NCBI GenBank assembly: GCA_037127315.1
Contig: JBBBDQ010001122.1
Coordinates: forward strand, 6,861,001-6,925,000
Reading direction: 5' to 3'
Length of the DNA stretch: 64,000 nt
Origin: Ascarosepion bandense
Taxonomy: Eukaryota > Mollusca > Cephalopoda > Sepiida > Sepiidae
The notes below the pieces were generated by a model. That model saw nothing but the letters and a program-made list of their open reading frames with translations. It made no database searches and was not told the origin of the DNA. This document shows, in pieces, positions 35,500 through 48,747 of the stretch; within the stretch, counting starts at the first letter, position 1; each line of letters starts with the position of its first letter. The position numbers and the translations under genes are program-made.

Positions 35500-38400
35500 A
35501 CTGCATCTCACATGACATAGTAACGGCACCGGACAATATGTGGCAGTAACACTCTGAGAATAGCCGAAATATAGACGTATGTATGATACATTCTGGAAAA
35601 AAAAAACAATTCCCTCACATGAAACAGGACCGGCATCTCACATGACAGTAACGGCACCAGACAATATGCGGCCGTAATACTCTGAAAATAGCCGAAATAT
35701 AAAAGTATGTAGGATATATTCGGGAGGAAAACAATTACCTCACATGAAATACTAACGGCATCTAACATGACATCGTAAAGGCTCTGGACAATATGAGGCA
35801 GTAATACTCTGAGAATATCCGAAATATAGAAGTATGTAGGATACATTCTGGAGAAAAACAATTACCTCACATGAAATACTAACGGCATCTCACATGACAT
35901 AGAAACGGCACCAGACAATATGAGGCAATAATAATCTGAGCATAGCCGAAAGATAGACGTATGTAGGATACATTCTGGAGAAGAACAATTACCTCACATG
36001 AAATATTAACGGCATCTCACAGGACATAATAACGGCACCGGACAACATGTGGTAGTAATTCTCTGAGAATATCCGAAATATACACGTATGTATGTTACAT
36101 TCTGGAGAAAAACAATTATCTCCACATGAAACAGTACTGGCATATCACATGATATAGTAACGTCACCGGACAATATGTGGCAGTAATACTCTGAGAATAT
36201 CCGAAATATAGACGTACATATCTTACATTCTGGAGAAAAACAATTTTCTCACATGAAACAGTACCGGCATCTCACGTGATATAGTAACGTCATCGGACAA
36301 TATGTGGCAGTAATACTCTGAGAATGGCCGAAATATAGAAGTATGTAGGATACATTCTGGAGAAAAACAATTAGCTCACATGAAATACTAACAGCATCTC
36401 ACATGACAATGTAACGGCTCTGGACAATATGAGGCAGTAATACTCTGAGAATAGCCGAAATATAGAAGTATGTAGGATACATTCTGGAGAAAATCTATTA
36501 CCTCACATGAAATACTAACGGCATCTCACATGACATAGTAACGGCACCGGACAATATGAGGCAGTAATACTCAGAGAATATCCGAAATATAGAAGTATGT
36601 AGGATACATTCTGGACAAAAGCTATTACCTCACATGAAATACTAACGTCAACTCACAGGACATAATAACGGCACCGGACAATATGAGGAAGTAATACTCT
36701 GAGAATAGCCGAAATATAAAAGCATGTAGGATGCATTCTGGACAAAAGCTATTACCTCACATGAAATACTAACGGCATTTCACAGGACATAATAACGGCA
36801 CCGGACAATATGAGGCAGTAATACTCTGAGAATATCCGAAATATAGAAGTATGTAGGATACATTCTGGACAAAATCTATTACCTCACATGAAATACTAAC
36901 GGCATCTCACATGACATAGTAACGGCACCGGACAATATGAGGCAGTAATACTCTGAGAATATCCGAAATATAAAAGCATGTAGGATACATTCTGGACAAA
37001 AGCTATTACCTCACATGAAATACTAACGGCATCTCACAGGACATAATAACGGCACCGGAAAATATGAGGAAGTAATACTCTCAGAATAGCCGAAATATAA
37101 AAGCATGTAGGATACATTCTGGACAAAAGCTATTACCTCACATGAAATACTAACGGCATCTCACATGAAATAGTAACTACACCGGACAATATGAGGCAGT
37201 AATACTCTGAGAAAATCCGAAATATAAAAGTATGTAGGATACATTCTGGAGAAAAAGAATTACCTCACATGAAATACTAACGGCTTCTCACATGACATAG
37301 TAACGGCTCCGGACAATATGAGGCAGTAATACTCTGAGAATAGCCGAAATATAGAAGTATGTAGGATACATTCTGGAGAAAAACAATTAGCTCACATGAA
37401 ATACTAACTGCATCTCACATGACATAATAACGGCACCGGACAATATGAGGAAGTAATACTCTGAGAATATCCGAAATATAGAAGTATGAAGGATACATTC
37501 TGGACAAAAGCTATTACCTCACATGAAATACTAACTGCATCTCACATGACATAGTAACGGCACCGGACAATATGTCGCAGTAATTCTCTGAGAATAGCCG
37601 AAATATAGAAGTATGTAGGATACATTCTGGAGAAAAACAATTAGCTCACATGAAATACTAACTGCATCTCACATGACATAGTAACGGCAGCGGACAATAT
37701 GTGGCAGTAACACTCTGAGAATAGCCGAAATATAGACGTATGTATGATACATTCTGGAAAAAAAAAACAATTCCCTCACATGAAACAGGACCGGCATCTC
37801 ACATGACAGTAACGGCACCAGACAATATGCGGCCGTAATACTCTGAAAATAGCCGAAATATAAAAGTATGTAGGATATATTCTGGAGGAAAACAATTACC
37901 TCACATGAAATACTAACGGCATCTAACATGACATCGTAAAGGCTCTGGACAATATGAGGCAGTAATACTCTGAGAATATCCGAAATATAGAAGTATGTAG
38001 GATACATTCTGGAGAAAAACAATTACCTCACATGAAATACTAACGGCATCTCACATGACATAGAAACGGCACCAGACAATATGAGGCAATAATAATCTGA
38101 GCATAGCCGAAAGATAGACGTATGTAGGATACATTCTGGAGAAGAACAATTACCTCACATGAAATATTAACGGCATCTCACAGGACATAATAACGGCACC
38201 GGACAACATGTGGTAGTAATTCTCTGAGAATATCCGAAATATACACGTATGTATGTTACATTCTGGAGAAAAACAATTATCTCCACATGAAACAGTACTG
38301 GCATATCACATGATATAGTAACGTCAACGGACAATATGTGGCAGTAATACTCTGAGAATATCCGAAATATAGACGTACATATCTTACATTCTGGAGAAAA

Positions 38401-39160
38401 ACAATTTTCTCACATGAAACAGTACCGGCATCTCACGTGATATAGTAACGTCATCGGACAATATGTGGCAGTAATACACTGAGAATGGCCGAAATATAGA
38501 AGTATGTAGGATACATTCTGGAGAAAAACAATTAGCTCACATGAAATACTAACGGCATCTCACATGACAATGTAACAGCTCTGGACAATATGAGGCAGTA
38601 ATACTCTGAGAATAGCCGAAATATAGAAGTATGTAGGATACATTCTGGAGAAAATCTATTACCTCACATGAAATACTAACGGCATCTCACATGACATAGT
38701 AACGGCACCGGACAATATGAGGCAGTAATACTCAGAGAATATCCGAAATATAGAAGTATGTAGGATACATTCTGGACAAAAGCTATTACCTCACATGAAA
38801 TACTAACGTCAACTCACAGGACATAATAACGGCACCGGACAATATGAGGAAGTAATACTCTGAGAATAGCCGAAATATAAAAGCATGTAGGATACATTCT
38901 GGACAAAAGCTATTACCTCACATGAAATACTAACGGCATCTCACAGGACATAATAACGGCACCGGACAATATGAGGCAGTAATACTCTGAGAATATCCGA
39001 AATATAGAAGTATGTAGGATACATTCTGGACAAAATCTATTACCTCACATGAAATACTAACGGCATCTCACATGACATAGTAACGGCACCGGACAATATG
39101 AGGCAGTAATACTCTGAGAATATCCGAAATATAAAAGCATGTAGGATACATTCTGGACAA
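35500..39160. repeat. 2161-bp (17-unit) tandem block duplication
   Basis: Distinctive unit variants recur in order 2161 bp apart. One example is the GGAAAAAAAAAACAATTCCC-type unit at about 35595 and 37756. Another is the unit with CGGACAACATGTGGTAGTAA, near 36040 and 38200. At 127 bp per unit this equals 17 units. Confidence 0.85.
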
Positions 39161-39639
39161 AAGCTATTACCTCACATGAAATACTAACGGCATCTCACAG
39201 GACATAGTAACGGCACCGGACAATATGAGGCAGTAATACTCTGAGAATAGCCGAAATATAAAAGCATGTAGGATACATTCTGGACAAAAGCTATTACCTC
39301 ACATGAAATACTAACTGCATCTCACATGACATAGTAACGGCACCGGACAATATGAGGCAGTAATACTCTGAGAATATCCGAAATATAGAAGTATGTAGGA
39401 TACATTCTGGACAAAAGCTATTACCTCACATGAAATACTAACGTCAACTCACAGGACATAATAACGGCACCGGACAATATGAGGCAGTAATACTCTGAGA
39501 ATAGCCGAAATATAAAAGCATGTAGGATACATTCTGGACAAAAGCTATTACCTCACATGAAATACTAACTGCATCTCACATGACATAGTAACGGCACCGG
39601 ACAATATGAGGCAGTAATACTCTGAGAATATCCGAAATA

Positions 39640-42600
39640 TAGAAGTATGTAGGATACATTCTGGACAAAAGATATTACCTCACATGAAATACTAACGTCA
39701 ACTCACAGGACATAATAACGGCACCGGACAATATGAGGAAGTAATACTCTGAGAATAGCCGAAATATAAAAGCATGTAGGATACATTCTTGACAAAAGCT
39801 ATTACCTCACATGAAATACTAACTGCATCTCACATGACATAGTAACGGCACCGGACAATATGAGGCAGTAATACTCTGAGAATATCCGAAATATAAAAGT
39901 ATGAAGGATACATTCTGGGCAAAAGCTATTACCTCACATGAAATACTAACGGCATCTCACATGAAATAGTAACTACACCGGACAATATGAGGCAGTAATA
40001 CTCTGAGAATAGCCAAATATAAAAGTATGTAGGATACATTCTGGAGAAAAACAATTAGCTCACATGGAATACTAACGGCATCTTACATGACATAGTAACT
40101 GTACCGGACAATATGTGGCAGTAATACTCTGAGAATATCCGAAATATAAAAGCATGTAGGATACATTCTGGACAAAAGCTATTACCTCACATGAAATACT
40201 AACGGCATCTCACAGGACATAGTAACGGCACCGGACAATATGAGGCAGTAATACTCTGAGAATAGCCGAAATATAAAAGCATGTAGGATACATTCTGGAC
40301 AAAAGCTATTACCTCACATGAAATACTAACTGCATCTCACATGACATAGTAACGGCACCGGACAATATGAGGCAGTAATACTCTGAGAATATCCGAAATA
40401 TAGAAGTATGTAGGATACATTCTGGACTAAAGCTATTACCTCACATGAAATACTAACGTCAACTCACAGGACATAATAACGGCACCGGACAATATGAGGA
40501 AGTAATACTCTGAGAATAGCCGAAATATAAAAGCATGTAGGATACATTCTTGACAAAAGCTATTACCTCACATGAAATACTAACGGCATCTCACATGACA
40601 TAGTAACGGCACCGGACAATATGAGGCAGTAATACTCTGAGAATATCCGAAATATAAAAGTATGAAGGATACATTCTGGGCAAAAGCTATTACCTCACAT
40701 GAAATACTAACGGCATCTCACATGAAATAGTAACTACACCGGACAATATGAGGCAGTAATACTCTGAGAATAGCCAAATATAAAAGTATGTAGGATACAT
40801 TCTGGAGAAAAACAATTAGCTCACATGGAATACTAACGGCATCTTACATGACATAGTAACTGCACCGGACAATATGTGGCAGTAATACTCTGAGAATAGC
40901 CGAAATATAGACGTATGTATGATACATTCTGGAAAAAAAAAACAATTCCCTCACATGAAACAGGACCGGCATCTCACATGACAGTAACGACACCAGACAA
41001 TATGCGGCCGTAATACTCTGAAAATAGCCGAAATATAAAAGTATGTAGGATATATTCTGGAGGAAAACAATTACCTCACATGAATTACTAACGGCATCTC
41101 ACATGACATCGTAACGGCACCGGACAATATGAGGAAGTAATACTCTGAGAATAGCCGAAATATAAAAGCATGTAGGATACATTCTGGACAAAAGCTATTA
41201 CCTCACATGAAATACTAACTGCATCTCACATGACATAGTAACGGCACCGGACAATATGAGGCAGTAATACTCTGAGAATATCCGAAATATAGAAGTATGT
41301 AGGATACATTCTGGACAAAAGATATTACCTCACATGAAATACTAACGTCAACTCACAGGACATAATAACGGCACCGGACAATATGAGGAAGTAATACTCT
41401 GAGAATAGCCGAAATATAAAAGCATGTAGTATACATTCTTGACAAAAGCTATTACCTCACATGAAATACTAACTGCATCTCACATGACATAGTAACGGCA
41501 CCGGACAATATGAGGCAGTAATACTCTGAGAATATCCGAAATATAAAAGTATGAAGGATACATTCTGGGCAAAAGCTATTACCTCACATGAAATACTAAC
41601 GGCATCTCACATGAAATAGTAACTACACCGGACAATATGAGGCAGTAATACTCTGAGAATAGCCAAATATAAAAGTATGTAGGATACATTCTGGAGAAAA
41701 ACAATTAGCTCACATGGAATACTAACGGCATCTTACATGACATAGTAACTGCACCGGACAATATGTGGCAGTAATACTCTGAGAATATCCGAAATATAAA
41801 AGCATGTAGGATACATTCTGGACAAAAGCTATTACCTCACATGAAATACTAACGGCATCTCACAGGACATAGTAACGGCACCGGACAATATGAGGCAGTA
41901 ATACTCTGAGAATAGCCGAAATATAAAAGCATGTAGGATACATTCTGGACAAAAGCTATTACCTCACATGAAATACTAACTGCATCTCACATGACATAGG
42001 AACGGCACCGGACAATATGAGGCAGTAATACTCTGAGAATATCCGAAATATAGAAGTATGTAGGATACATTCTGGACTAAAGCTATTACCTCACATGAAA
42101 TACTAACGTCAACTCACAGGACATAATAACGGCACCGGACAATATGAGGAAGTAATACTCTGAGAATAGCCGAAATATAAAAGTATGTAGGATACATTCT
42201 TGACAAAAGCTATTACCTCACATGAAATACTAACGGCATCTCACATGACATAGTAACGGCACCGGACAATATGAGGCAGTAATACTCTGAGAATATCCGA
42301 AATATAAAAGTATGAAGGATACATTCTGGGCAAAAGCTATTACCTCACATGAAATACTAACGGCATCTCACATGAAATAGTAACTACACCGGACAATATG
42401 AGGCAGTAATACTCTGAGAATAGCCAAATATAAAAGTATGTAGGATACATTCTGGAGAAAAACAATTAGCTCACATGGAATACTAACGGCATCTTACATG
42501 ACATAGTAACTGCACCGGACAATATGTGGCAGTAATACTCTGAGAATAGCCGAAATATAGACGTATGTATGATACATTCTGGAAAAAAAAAAACAATTCC

Positions 42601-42750
42601 CTCACATGAAACAGGACCGGCATCTCACATGACAGTAACGGCACCAGACAATATGCGGCCGTAATACTCTGAAAATAGCCGAAATATAAAAGTATGTAGG
42701 ATATATTCTGGAGGAAAACAATTACCTCACATGAAATACTAACGGCATCT
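39640..42750. repeat. 1650-bp (13-unit) higher-order repeat
   Basis: The rare variant AGCCAAATAT occurs at 40011, 40772, 41661 and 42422, with steps of 761, 889 and 761 bp. The poly-A unit variant occurs at 40921 and 42571. Both give a 1650-bp period, or 13 units of 127 bp. Confidence 0.88.
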
Positions 42751-44147
42751 CACATGACATCGTAAAGGCTCTGGACAATATGAGGCAGTAATACTCTGAG
42801 AATATCCGAAATATAGAAGTATGTAGGATACATTCTGGAGAAAAACAATTACCTCACATGAAATACTAACGGCATCTCACATGACATCGTAAAGGCTCTG
42901 GACAATATGAGGCAGTAATACTCTGAGAATATCCGAAATATAGAAGTATGTAGGATACATTCTGGAGAAAAACAATTACCTCACATGAAATACTAACGGC
43001 ATCTCATCTGACATAGAAACGGCACCAGACAATATGAGGCAATAATAATCTGAGCATAGCCGAAAGATAGACGTATGTAGGATACATTCTGGAGAAGAAC
43101 AATTACCTCACATGAAACAGGACCGGCATCTCACATGACAGTAACGGCACCGGACAATATGAGGCAGTAATACTCTGAGAATATCCGAAATATAAAAGCA
43201 TGTAGGATACATTCTGGACAAAAGCTATTACCTCACATGAAATACCAACGGCATCTCACAGGACATAATAACGGCACCGGAAAATATGAGGAAGTAATAC
43301 TCTGAGAATAGCCGAAATATAAAAGCATGTAGGATATATTCTGGACAAAAGCTATTACATCACATGAAATACTAATGGCATCTCACATGAAATAGTAACT
43401 ACACCGGACAATATGAGGCAGTAATACTCTGAGAATATCCGAAATATAAAAGTATGTAGGATACATTCTGGAGAAAAACAATTACCTCACATGAAATACT
43501 AACGGCTTCTCACATGGCATAGTAACGGCTCCGGACAATATGAGGCAGTAATACTCTGAGAATAGCCAAAATATAGAAGTATGTAGGATACACTCTGGAG
43601 AAAAACAATTAGCTCACATGAAATACTAACTGCATCTCACATGACATAATAACGGCACCGGACAATATGAGGAAGTAATACTCTGAGAATATCCGAAATA
43701 TAGAAGTATGAAGGATACATTCTGGACAAAAGCTATTACCTCACATGAAATACTAACTGCATCTCACATGACATAGTAACGGCACCGGACAATATGTCGC
43801 AGTAATTCTCTGAGAATAGCCGAAATATAGAAGTATGTAGGATACATTCTGGAGAAAAACAATTAGCTCACATGAAATACTAACTGCATCTCACATGACA
43901 TAATAACGGCACCGGACAATATGAGGAAGTAATACTCTGAGAATATCCGAAATATAGAAGTATGAAGGATACATTCTGGACAAAAGCTATTACCTCACAT
44001 GAAATACTAACTGCATCTCACATGACATAGTAATGGCACCGGACAATATGTCGCAGTAATTCTCTGAGAATATCCGAAATATAGAAGTATGTAGGATACA
44101 TTCTGGAGAAAAACAATTACCTCACATGAAATAATAACGGCATCTCA

Positions 44148-44815
44148 CATGACAATATGACAATATGTGGCAGCAATACTCTAAGTATAGACCAATGATA
44201 GAAGTGTGTATGATAAATCCTGGCAAAAAACAATTATCTCACATGACACAGTGAAACACCCTGTAGCGGCACCGGACAATATGTAGCAGCAATACTCTTA
44301 GCATAGATGAATGATAGAAATGTGTATGATAGATTCTGGAGAAAAACAATTAACTGACATGACACAGTGAAACAAATAGTAGTGTCACCGGGCAATATGT
44401 GGCAGCAATACTCTAAGCATAGACGAATGATAGAAATGTGTATGATAGATTCTGGAGAAAAACAATTAACTCACATGACACAGTGAAACAAATATTTACG
44501 ACAGCGGACAATATGTGGCAGCAATACTCTAAGCATAGACGAATGATAGAAATGTGTATGATAGATTCTGGAGAAAAGCAATTAACTCACACGACACAGT
44601 GAAAATCTTGTAGCGGCACTGAGCAATATGTGACAGCAATGCTCTATGTGTAGACAAATGTTAGACTTATGTATGATAGATTCTAGAGAATACCAATTAT
44701 CTCACAGACACAATGAAAGAAATAGTAGCGGCACCGGGCAATATATGGCAGCAATGCTCTAAGTTTAGACGAATTATTATCTCACACGACACAATGAACG
44801 AAATTGGTTACTAGG
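44148..44815. repeat. Satellite array, right segment (116-bp unit, diverged)
   Basis: The array switches back to the 116-bp type (GACACAGTGAAACA and CAATACTCTAAGCATAGACG) at about 44150 and decays by about 44815. The layout is therefore 116-type, 127-type, 116-type, as if the 127-bp variant expanded inside an older 116-bp array. Confidence 0.9.
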
Positions 44816-45071
44816 ATACCTAGGAATTGCCTCAATATAGACTTTGTCCTTCATGTTAGCTGAGAATTTTAGCTCAAGTAAACGCAAACGAATCACTTTC
44901 ATGTAGAAAAACGATTCACCACTTATTATGGAAACATAATAAAAATTGTGTAGCCACAATATATAGATTATTCAAACAACAGGTTCAGATTATTGACCAC
45001 AAAATGTATTTTTGTCGAGTCCTGACATTACAAGAATATGAAGTTTGAGCAGTATATTAAATGGAAGTTTT
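44816..45071. other. Unassigned sequence
   Basis: No repeat family or coding domain is recognised between the end of the satellite and the mariner terminus. Confidence 0.5.
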
Positions 45072-45290
45072 AACATATCACTCTATTAATCCCGGGTCTC
45101 AATAATTAAACAACAACTTTTAGGTAAAATTCGACTTTATTCATCAACGTAGTCTTATTCTAGGATGATACACTGATTCTAACGCTTCTCTAAAAATTCG
45201 ATGCCTTTTTTTTTGTAGAACGATTTGTCTTTGGCCTCAAAATACGTCTCAGTTTCCGATATCACATCTTCTGGAGCATCTTTTATGGTT
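45072..45290 (-). pseudogene. Mariner A, 3' terminal fragment
   Basis: The left end ACATATCACTCTATTAATCC is a diverged form of the mariner A terminus seen at 5941 and 49489. Minus-strand codons near 45180-45285 encode the transposase C-terminus with VISETETYFEAKDKSFYKK in broken frames. The fragment shows that the family has matching inverted termini at both ends. Confidence 0.75.
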
Positions 45291-45548
45291 TCTGCCAAAA
45301 AGTTAAAAATGTATTTTTACCTTAGTAGCCGTTACCGTTTGTGGTTTGTGAACTCAATATTTGTTTTAAATGTAAGTCATTTTTCATGTATCTTTGCATT
45401 TCCCTATGTATTTTAATTTTCCTTACTCTTATGTCTGTTATGCTTAATTGAAGTTTTGTTTTTTCGTTTCTTTAAGTTTTTATACATTTCTGTGGCTGTT
45501 GGACTTTAACTAAGTTAAAATTTAGTAATTCTGTCTCCTATTCTTTTT
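45291..45548. other. Unassigned AT-rich sequence
   Basis: T-rich sequence with no recognisable domain. Confidence 0.5.
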
Positions 45549-46020
45549 TTTAATTAGAGTAGATAGACCCTACTATCACCCGGTTCACACTCCTCCCGCC
45601 TCCAGTGAGCAGGCGTAGAGACTTATCTCTTGATCCCTGTTTAGTAAGTGGTTTCCGGCTTTCTCTTTCTCCTCAGATTTCAGTATTGGTGCTACCGTGA
45701 TTTTCCTGCGACGTTTAAGGCCGGTGGCAACGTCTATTTATTGTGACGGTACCGGGTTAGCAGTTTTCTGGATGCTGCTTCTAACTGCTAGTTAGGAGCC
45801 CTAACTCTTGCGTCGCGTATAGAGCGGCTGCTCTGATCAACAGTTGCATAATATCGGGGTTCTTGTAGTGCCATGTCGCGCATGGATAGGTGTCATTGTA
45901 AGTGCTGTGGGCAACCCCGAGGCCACACTTTGCTGCAGCCCGCGCCAGTTTCCTTCCAGGGCATGTCACAGTTAATGACCGCCTCCCTCCTCTACTTGAG
46001 GTCTCTCCTTACCAACAAAA
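45549..46020 (+). mobile_element. Jockey-type LINE, presumed 5' UTR
   Basis: It begins AATTAGAGTAGATAGACCC and contains CCCGGTTCACACTCC and GTTTCCGGCTTTCTCTTTC. These are shared with the tandem segment of the composite elements at 9171 and 46815. It lies directly upstream of endonuclease-like coding sequence, so it is most simply the LINE's own 5' region. The stretch 45690-46020 is GC-richer and has no second copy in the window, so its assignment rests on position. Confidence 0.6.
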
Positions 46021-46099
46021 AATATAATATGAGCAATCATTTCTAAAAAAAAAAAAAAGCCTAAACCAGTCAAAATTAAATCACCTTTTAAGCTCTTCA

Positions 46100-48747
46100 C
46101 ATTTCCTTCACTAATATCCGGGGTATTCGTACCAACTGCTGTAGTCTTGAATCTTTCCTCCACGACAAGCCCCCTGACATCCTAGCGCTCTGTGAGACTA
46201 ATCTCAACCTCTCAATTCCCTCCTCTGACCTTGATCCCTGGCTATATTACCCTCTTAAGGAAGGACTCCACTGTCCATATGCATGGGCTGGGGTCTACTT
46301 TAGTGAACACCTCCTTCTAGCTAGGGTTACATCTCCCGAATCCTCTGACCAACCATATATGTGTCTCCGTCTGTCACTTCTCAGATCTGTTATCTATCTT
46401 TTCTTTCTGTACCGCTCCACCTCCTCTCTCGATTGATCCCTGCTAAACAGTATCTCTGACAATATAGATAAGGCTACTTCATCCCACCCATTCGCTAACA
46501 TATTTGTGTTCGGAGATCTTAACGCCCCTCATGACGAGTTGCTAAAAGACTCGGTTACTGATTCAGCTGGCATTCACGCCATGAATTTTGCTATTTCTTA
46601 ATCTTTTACACAAGCGGTCGATTTCCCCACTCGCTTTCCCAGAATCCCTTCAGGACACGCTTCACTACTAGATCTATGTTTCACCTCTGTACCTCACTCC
46701 TACCAAGTCTCGCAGATTTGCCCTCTCGGCAACTCCGATTAGCTGTTGTTTCTCTTAATATATCTCACCACTCTCACTCCACCCCAGAACCCTCTTACCC
46801 ACAAGATCTCCTACTGTTTTTTTTTGTTAATCATATCACCCCGAGCAAGGCAGTAACGCCACTGATGTGCAGGGGGCTACGTAAGAGTAAAAAAGATTGG
46901 AGAAGAGAAAACCGGAAACCACATCCTAAACAGGAAACAAGGGATGAGCCTCTTTACCTGTTTAGTAGACGTGGGTGGAGTGTGAACCGGGCGATAGTTT
47001 AGTCTATCTACTCCAATTGAAAAAGAAAAGAAAAGAGTGAAAAGATTGGAAAAGAGAAAGCCGGAAACCACATCCTAAACAGGGAACCAGGGATGAGCCT
47101 CTTCACCTGCTCAGTAGACGTGGGTGGAGTGTGAACCGGGCGATAGCTTAGTGTATCTACTCCAATTACCAAAGAGCTGACTGGGACGCGTTTCGCGATT
47201 TTCTATGTGACGTCCCTTGGGGAAAAGTGTTCAGTCTCCCAGTTGATGACTGCGCCTCTGAGATTTCTTCCTGGATGAAAGCTGGCATTAATGCCTTCGA
47301 ACCAATCAGTAAGTTTCGTCTAAAACCTCATTCCTCCACCTGATTCTCTCCTGTCTGTTCAGTCGCCATTGCCCACAGGAACCACTACTTCCGGCTATTT
47401 CGGAAACATGCATCTGACCACAATAGGCGCCTATTGGCCTTTGCTCTTAATTAGTGTAAGAGGATCCTCAATGACGCCAAGCGGTTGTTTGCTGAGAGAA
47501 TGAGGCAGCACATTGGTGACCGCAAGTTTGGCTCCAAGGATTATTGGCGGCTGTGCAAACGTATGCTGAACGACAGTAAACCCTCTATCCCTCCTTTAAT
47601 CAATGAATTTGAGGTCTTCACGGCATCATTGGACGAGTGTTTTGCTCGCAGCTTCTCCTCAAACTCCATTTGACTCGTCTGGAGTACCCGCACTCGATTT
47701 CTCTCTTAGAACTGAGGCTCAACTGTTTACATTACCCCGTCCCTGATATCTAAGGCAATATCAAAACTTGACCACTATAAGGCGAGCGGAGGTGATGAAA
47801 TCCCGATCATTGTTCTTAAGAAATGTGCCCCTGAACTCTCCTCTTCCACGCTAAACTCTATAATTACTGCCTTTCTGCTTCCCGTTTTCCTGCATGTTGG
47901 AAGTCCTCTTCTGTGGTTCCTGTATTTAAGAACTCAATGGAACCCTCGGACACATCCAACTATCGCCCTATCAGCTTTCTACCAATTTTCGGAAAAGTGT
48001 TCGAGGCTTGATCTGATTCAATATTTCCTATCTAACCGCGTAATGAAAGTTGTCTTGAATGGGCATGCCTCCACATCCTACTGCACGAACGCTGGCGTCC
48101 CCCAGGGCTCTATCGTAGGCACGACGCTCTTCCTGATCTTCATAAATGATCTCCCAGACGTGATCAAGTTCCAAGAGGCATCTAAGCAGATGATGCCACA
48201 ATTGACTCCCACATCAGTAAGAAATCCGGCGAGGCGGACAAACATAACCTCGCTGCTGGTTTTGAGAAGGATCTACACTCAGTGGTGGACTGGGGTAAGA
48301 AGAGGCTTGTAAATTCCGAAACTGCTGTCAACCGTCACAGGTAACTTCTCCTGCCCCCCATAAGCATGAATCAAGCGACTCTCTCTGAAAGCAACACACT
48401 GCACCTCCTTGGCCTTAACCTTTCTTAACCTTCCTTAACCGGAATCATTACATTGAGTCAATAGCTAAATCCACTGCTAGGAAGGTTGGGTCACTGTGTC
48501 GGGCCAGGAAGTTTTAACCGTCTGGCACATATACAAGTCGACCATCCGTCCATGCATTGAATATTGCTGTCATATATGGTCAGGCGCCTCTGCTATACAT
48601 CTCAGTGTTCTCAACAGGCTCCAAAGGAGAGCCTGTAATGTGATAGTTCCTGACTTGGTAGTTTGATTCCAGCCACTTTCTCATCGGCTGGATGTGGCTT
48701 CCCTCTGTCTATTCTACAAATATTTTCATGGCTTCTGCTCCGACGAA
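46100..48747 (+). pseudogene. Jockey-type LINE: endonuclease and RT, heavily mutated
   Basis: An apurinic endonuclease-like N-terminus is readable as IRTNCCSLESFLHDKPPD and ILALCETNLN near 46130-46210, then FVFGDLNAPHDE near 46506. A composite element interrupts it at 46815-47168. It continues with QRADWDAFRDFLCDVPWGK and KDYWRLCKRMLND (47535-47575). RT blocks follow: GDEIPIIVLKKCAP, NYRPISFLPIFGKVFEA, then a deletion of the motif A region near 48009, then LSNRVMKVVLNGHA, GVPQGSIVGT and ADDA (48187). The tail has IEYCCHIWSGASAIH at 48556-48600 and LCLFYKYFHGFCSDE, where mariner A cuts it at 48747. Many stops and frameshifts; not functional. Confidence 0.85.
46815..47168 (-). mobile_element. 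LINE-end composite element, copy 2, inserted in LINE
   Basis: The layout is the same as at 9171-9522: on the minus strand two roughly 145-bp LINE 5' segments, the 65-bp LINE 3' tail, and an A-rich end seen as T9 near 46817. LINE coding sequence resumes exactly after it (TACCAAAGAGCTGAC, encoding YQRAD). It is thus a clean insertion into a relative of its own source LINE, in antisense orientation. Confidence 0.82.

Larger units (their letters stand above)
34660..44147. repeat. Satellite array, 127-bp zone (about 75 copies)
   Basis: The unit is about 127 bp and carries AATACTCTGAGAATAGCCGA, AATATAGAAGTATGTAGGAT, ACATTCTGGAGAAAAACAAT, TACCTCACATGAAATACTAA, CGGCATCTCACATGACATAG and TAACGGCACCGGACAATATG. 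It is clearly related to the 116-bp unit but has an internal duplication of a CTCACATGA-containing stretch in place of ACACAGTGAAACAAATAG. Variants of 34.3-34.7 kb are intermediate and degenerate. It contains two-level repetition with offsets of 2161 bp and 1650 bp. Confidence 0.95.

Noticed and set aside
17215..44815. CRISPR array
   Set aside because: Repeats are contiguous with no unique spacers, the unit is 116-127 bp, and the context is clearly eukaryotic.
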